Shown: positions 61,140 through 64,000 of the stretch, piece after piece
Position numbering within the stretch: the stretch's first letter is position 1
Layout of the letters: each line of letters starts with the position of its first letter
Origin: SB21 sp964415295
GTDB taxonomy: Bacteria > CLD3 > SB21
Assembly: GCA_964415295.1 (NCBI GenBank)
Contig: CAYPYN010000002.1
Coordinates: 525,999-589,998 of the forward strand
DNA: 64,000 bases
Direction: 5' to 3'
The notes under the pieces: generated by a model
What the model was told of the DNA's origin: nothing
The model's input: the letters and a program-made list of their open reading frames with translations, nothing else
The model's database searches: none
Translations under genes and position numbers: made by a program

Positions 61140-61703
61140 ATGAAAAATCTTATCAGCATTATTTTATTGGCTCTGGTCTTCGCCTTCAGCCGGAGCGCTT
61201 TCGCCCAGAATCCAAATGCCGAAAAGGGCAAGAGCCAGAAGGAAGAGCGTAAGAAGGCCATGGAGGAAGAGAAGAAAGTGGAAGCCAAGGACGAGAGCGA
61301 TCAGAAAGGCAATAAGCCGGAAGACGCCAAAGGCAAAGGACCCGATGAAAAGAAGGGAAAAGGATACGGCAAAGATAAAGGAGGCATGAGCGGAAAAGAA
61401 TTCGGCATGCAGCGTTCCAAAGAAGCCCGTATGCGTTTGCATAAGAACGCCATGGAAGCCGAAGGTAAGATCGGAACTCAGGAGAACCGTCTTGCCGCTC
61501 TACAGGAAAAACTGGCCAAAGCCAAAGAAGCCCTGGAAAAGGACAAGAAGTCCGGCAAGCTTAAAGGCGACGCTTTGAAGCAGAAAGAGGACAAGATCAA
61601 GATGGCGGAAGAGAAGATCAAACAATTTGAATCCTCCATCATCAAGAATATCGAAAAAGTGGACAAAGGCAAAGGCGAAGCGCCGGCCATGATGGAAGAA
61701 TGA
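61140..61703 (+). CDS. Secreted highly charged coiled-coil protein
   Basis: 187 residues. Signal peptide ~1-22 (cleavage after AFA). Residues ~23-90 are low-complexity Lys/Glu/Gly (KGKGPDEKKGKGYGKDKGG). Residues ~95-175 form a long coiled coil (EGKIGTQENRLAALQEKLAK, KQKEDKIKMAEEKIKQFESS). No catalytic motif. The Lys/Glu-rich style resembles the N-terminal stretches of both Agenet-like proteins. Probably a structural periplasmic protein. Confidence 0.72.
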   Translation: MKNLISIILLALVFAFSRSAFAQNPNAEKGKSQKEERKKAMEEEKKVEAKDESDQKGNKPEDAKGKGPDEKKGKGYGKDKGGMSGKEFGMQRSKEARMRLHKNAMEAEGKIGTQENRLAALQEKLAKAKEALEKDKKSGKLKGDALKQKEDKIKMAEEKIKQFESSIIKNIEKVDKGKGEAPAMMEE

Positions 61704-61729
61704 TCCGGTAATATGAATCGTAATAAAAG

Positions 61730-61759
61730 AACCCGCGGATGATCTCTGCGGGTTTTTTT
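61730..61759 (+). terminator. Intrinsic terminator
   Basis: 10-bp arms AACCCGCGGA (61730-61739) / TCTGCGGGTT (61745-61754, one G-T pair) followed by T; ends the 60907-61703 unit. Confidence 0.88.
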
Positions 61760-61811
61760 ATTGGAAATGCGTATCAGGGCATGGAGTCGGGGCAGATCGG
61801 CTTTTTAAATA

Positions 61812-61840
61812 TTGACATTCGATAATAAAATATCTAAGTT
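61812..61840 (+). promoter_or_regulatory. Candidate promoter of the recombinase gene
   Basis: Consensus TTGACA (61812-61817), 17-bp AT-rich spacer, weak -10 TAAGTT (61835-61840), ~50 nt before the ATG. Confidence 0.35.
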
Positions 61841-61891
61841 TTTGCGGGGATATCGAGCCATTTACCGACACCATTTCAATAAACATCCGCT

Positions 61892-62776
61892 ATGGATGAG
61901 ATCATTAAATTACTGAGACTGCGCCGTTACAGTCATCATACCGTCAAGGCTTACAAGAGCCACCTCAAACTTTTTTTTGAGCATTTTGCGCCGCGCGATC
62001 CCGCTACGCTTACGAACGCGAACGTGCAAGCCTATCTTGAGTATCTGATCACAAAGAAGAAGATATCCACCTCCTTTCAAAACCAGGCGATCAACGCGAT
62101 AAAATTTTATTTCGAGACCGTACTCGAGAGGCCGCGCCATATCTACCGTGTGGAGCGCCCGAAACGCGAGGACCGTCTGCCTTCCGTTCTCAGTCAGGAA
62201 GAGGTGAAGAAGATCTTTTCCAAGATCGATAACCTGAAGCATCGCTGTATCATCTATCTGATCTATTCCGCCGGGCTGCGTCTCAGCGAGGTGATCAATC
62301 TGAAGATCGGCGATGTGGATTCCAAGCGCATGTTGCTTCACATTCGCGGAGCCAAGGGGAAAAAGGACCGATATACTATTTTATCTCAGGGCGTTCTGGA
62401 AATGCTGAGGGAATATTATAAGCAGTACGTTCCTGCCGAATGGCTGTTTGAAGGCCTCAAAGGCGACCGATACAGTCCGAGGAGCGTTCAGAATATTTTT
62501 GTCAAAGCTCTGGAAGCATCCGGCATACGTAAGTACGCGACCGTCCATACGCTGCGTCACAGTTTTGCAACGCATTTACTGGAAAGCGGTGTGGATCTGC
62601 GCTACATTCAGGAATTACTCGGTCACGAGAGCACGCGGACCACGGAAATTTATACGCATGTAAGTAATCGTAATCTATCGCAGATCGAAAGTCCCATTGA
62701 GAAATTGCTCAAGGCACAGGAGCCTATAGAGGAATACATATTAACCAACAAAAAGCGCTCAAAAACACGGACATAA
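61892..62776 (+). CDS. Xer-type tyrosine recombinase/integrase
   Basis: 294 residues. N-terminal SAM-like core-binding domain (LLRLRRYSHHTVKAYKSHLK). Catalytic domain with Arg130 in SAGLRLSEVINL, Lys in GAKGKKDRYTIL, HTLRHSFATHLLESG (His, Arg), LLGHEST (His) and nucleophile Tyr in TTEIYTHVSN: all R-K-H-R-H-Y residues present. The region before HTLRH is short, so the ~60-residue insertion specific to integron IntI is absent. Not dif-resolvase XerC/D by context: no partner, and it is followed by attC-like sites and a foreign erm gene. It may mobilise that cassette, or may simply have brought it in. Confidence 0.92.
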   Translation: MDEIIKLLRLRRYSHHTVKAYKSHLKLFFEHFAPRDPATLTNANVQAYLEYLITKKKISTSFQNQAINAIKFYFETVLERPRHIYRVERPKREDRLPSVLSQEEVKKIFSKIDNLKHRCIIYLIYSAGLRLSEVINLKIGDVDSKRMLLHIRGAKGKKDRYTILSQGVLEMLREYYKQYVPAEWLFEGLKGDRYSPRSVQNIFVKALEASGIRKYATVHTLRHSFATHLLESGVDLRYIQELLGHESTRTTEIYTHVSNRNLSQIESPIEKLLKAQEPIEEYILTNKKRSKTRT

Positions 62777-62795
62777 TGTTTTTAAACGCAATTTC

Positions 62796-62850
62796 GCACA
62801 CCGCCCACTAATAGCATACACACGCAATTACGTATGGACGGTCGTTGTGC
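62796..62850. other. attC/att-like site downstream of the recombinase
   Basis: 55-bp foldable site: ends GCACACC (62796) and GTTGTGC (62844-62850); inner pairings CCGCCC/GGACGG (one mismatch) and CATAC/GTATG. The GTTGTGCGT core recurs, inverted, at the outer edge of the larger site at 63823. This is the likely left boundary of the erm cassette. Confidence 0.5.
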
Positions 62851-62909
62851 GTCAGCTTAAAAGACAAGACCCCGATAATGGAAATACCACCTTAATATAA
62901 AAGAAGTGA

Positions 62910-63710
62910 TTATGAAGGGTGGAACTTTTCAGGGACAACTTTCAGCATTTCAATAAAACAATCTTCCCATTGACTTGGAGATAGATTCACGATTTTTAAG
63001 TTCAAATTAATTCCAAATTTTTCGGAAATCTCATTAACCTGACTTTTTCTGAATATTAATTTTAAAGCCGTTCTGACAGGTAAATTAGGTTTTTGTAACA
63101 GAAAGGATAGAAAATTTAAATATTTGACTTTCTGATTAAAATCAATATGTAAAGGTTTTCGTTCAATTTTAAGAAAAGCAGACTTAACAGTTGGAGGAGG
63201 TATAAAACTATTAGGATTTATTTCGTAAACTATCTTCAAACTATAAAATGTATGATATAGGATAGTGTAAGGATTAAAGATTTTGTCTACAAATAACTTT
63301 TTAGCAGGTTCTAATTGCAGGAAAATTGAACCGCCCTGAAAACTTTCCATATTTTCAAACATCAATATTTTTAAAATTTCTGATGTTATACCAAATGGTA
63401 TGTTAGAAACAACCTTAAACGAAAAATCAGGAATTTTATAATTTCTGAAATCACATCCAAAAACTTGAATGTTTTGAGTTTGTTTAAATTTGTGTTTTAG
63501 ATGCGTTATTAACTCAAAATCATTCTCAATCGCAATGACTAATTTTGCCTTTTGTAGTAGATGTACAGTTAGAAATCCTTTTCCTGCACCAATATCTAAG
63601 ACCGTATCGTTTTGATTAATTCTTGATTGTTTTATTGCATCTTCAATTAGCACTTTGTCAATTGTAAAGTGCTGACCTGTAAATCTTACAGGCAATTTAT
63701 TTTTATTCAT
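62910..63710 (-). CDS. erm: Erm(F)-type 23S rRNA (adenine-N6) dimethyltransferase
   Basis: 266 residues, the same length as Erm(F). N-terminal KLPVRFTGQHFTIDKVLI and C-terminal VVPEKFHPS are Erm(F)-group sequences. SAM-binding motif LDIGAGKGFLT, acidic loop AIENDF, GCDFRN, and catalytic motif NIPFGIT. It dimethylates A2058 of 23S rRNA and confers macrolide-lincosamide-streptogramin B resistance. Base composition is strikingly AT-rich compared with the rest of the window, showing recent transfer. It lies between two attC-like sites with its own Bacteroidota-type promoter and without a long attenuator leader. KsgA is excluded by the Erm(F)-specific ends. Confidence 0.95.
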   Translation of the reverse strand: MNKNKLPVRFTGQHFTIDKVLIEDAIKQSRINQNDTVLDIGAGKGFLTVHLLQKAKLVIAIENDFELITHLKHKFKQTQNIQVFGCDFRNYKIPDFSFKVVSNIPFGITSEILKILMFENMESFQGGSIFLQLEPAKKLFVDKIFNPYTILYHTFYSLKIVYEINPNSFIPPPTVKSAFLKIERKPLHIDFNQKVKYLNFLSFLLQKPNLPVRTALKLIFRKSQVNEISEKFGINLNLKIVNLSPSQWEDCFIEMLKVVPEKFHPS

Positions 63711-63762
63711 TATGACTTCTTACAGGTGAATACTTGAATTCAAATCGTAGCGATAATTGAAT

Positions 63763-63793
63763 GCAAAATTAGTAACTTTGCTTAAATTTACAA
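63763..63793 (-). promoter_or_regulatory. Bacteroidota-type promoter of erm
   Basis: On the minus strand: TTG (63793-63791), 19-bp spacer, TAATTTTGC (63771-63763), matching the Bacteroidota -33 TTTG / -7 TAnnTTTG consensus. Predicted start lies ~45 nt before the erm ATG. Host promoters in this window use TTGACA-like elements instead. Confidence 0.7.
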
Positions 63794-63822
63794 TAAGAAA
63801 ATGAAATAAATAAAAGCCGAAC

Positions 63823-63953
63823 GCACAACACGCGGTATAGTTAATTGCCGGTGCAGTGCGTATTCGAGCGGCACAGCCCGTATCAAAAGTAGTTGTAACT
63901 TGACAGGAAAGTGCTTCGAAATCGGCAACTAACCATACCGCCAACCGTTATCC
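63823..63953. other. Large attC-like recombination site (integron cassette end)
   Basis: 131 bp. Outer core-like ends GCACAAC (63823-63829) and GTTATCC (63947-63953). The 18-bp arms 63833-63850 (CGGTATAGTTAATTGCCG) and 63923-63940 pair with 16 of 18 Watson-Crick matches and both differences G-T compatible. The variable central region is ~72 bp. This is the imperfect hairpin architecture of attC sites. The 75-codon minus-strand frame over it (63720-63944) is not a gene. The next cassette would begin near 63948. Confidence 0.65.
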
Positions 63954-64000
63954 AGCATAGGGCGAGCTGGGGCATTAAAAGTTCTTTGAAAAATAGAGAG

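Noticed and set aside
61892..62776. Calling the recombinase an integron integrase (IntI)
   Set aside because: Only ~22 residues separate the KGKKDR/helix block from the helix before HTLRH, whereas IntI has ~85 with its diagnostic extra helix. Kept as Xer-type.
63720..63944. 74-codon minus-strand open frame
   Set aside because: Lies over the attC-like hairpin and erm promoter; stem symmetry explains the sequence better.
1..64000. CRISPR arrays, rRNA and tRNA genes
   Set aside because: Looked for spaced direct repeats and T-loop GGTTCGA-like motifs with cloverleaf context by eye; none found. A tRNAscan/Infernal run would be decisive.

Overview
This 64 kb chromosomal window appears to come from an uncultured-type bacterium of the FCB superphylum (the Bacteroidota, Ignavibacteria, Calditrichota and KSB1 neighbourhood). 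The evidence is two very large secreted proteins ending in the roughly 90-residue NYPNPFNP...NILGQ...WDGKN C-terminal sorting module, many lipoproteins and small barrel-like proteins, a bacillithiol-type YtxJ protein, and propeller/Y_Y_Y sensor kinases. The host DNA is balanced in GC, uses Shine-Dalgarno starts and TTGACA-type promoters, and has many clear intrinsic terminators. I cannot place it more finely from sequence alone. No rRNA, tRNA or CRISPR array was seen.

Layout. 1-5.6 kb: the end of a xanthine dehydrogenase/aldehyde oxidoreductase operon (Mo subunit, cupin, FAD/Fe-S subunit), a small Cys-rich protein, a Tat-exported metallo-hydrolase, a membrane protein and a Cys/Met-metabolism PLP enzyme. 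5.8-14.6 kb: a CsgG/PEGA protein, a 1269-residue secreted propeller/FN3 protein, and a 1221-residue sensor kinase, separated by a bidirectional terminator. 14.8-19.7 kb: acetyl-CoA synthetase, small proteins and a POT-like transporter. 19.8-31.5 kb: an Agenet/Tudor-like secreted protein, MsrB, a CsgG-like/HEAT protein coupled to a double FKBP-TPR protein, a WG-repeat protein, a Lon-family protease and a TPR lipoprotein. 31.5-40.4 kb: a 1725-residue secreted protein with domains nested inside Ig-like modules, a candidate small-ORF transcript, a sigma-54-type promoter driving a barrel-like protein, and a lipoprotein resembling a domain of the giant protein. 40.5-46.7 kb: small damage-response genes (TfoX-C, DinB, VOC, AlkC-like, FolE, YtxJ, SRPBCC, AlkD-like, free-Met-sulfoxide reductase). 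46.7-58.6 kb: a GIY-YIG pseudogene flanked by palindromes, PBP1A, UbiX, a radical SAM enzyme, a NAGPA-type glycosidase, a histidine kinase, an ACT protein, an enoyl-CoA hydratase and a tandem ThyX-like protein. Several families of short intergenic repeats cluster here. 58.6-61.8 kb: inverted repeats, a second Agenet-like protein and two small charged secreted proteins.

The right end (61.9-64 kb) is different. A Xer-type tyrosine recombinase is followed by an integron-like cassette: a 55-bp attC-like site, a clearly AT-rich Erm(F)-type 23S rRNA methyltransferase gene with its own Bacteroidota-type promoter (TTG-N19-TAnnTTTGC), and a 131-bp attC-like site. This looks like a recently acquired macrolide-lincosamide-streptogramin resistance cassette of Bacteroidota origin.

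The observations most worth follow-up are the erm cassette, the GIY-YIG/palindrome element, the 7/8-bp-periodic AATGA arrays at gene edges, the nested-domain giant protein, the paired Agenet-like proteins, and the tandem ThyX-like protein whose halves carry complementary parts of the family motif.
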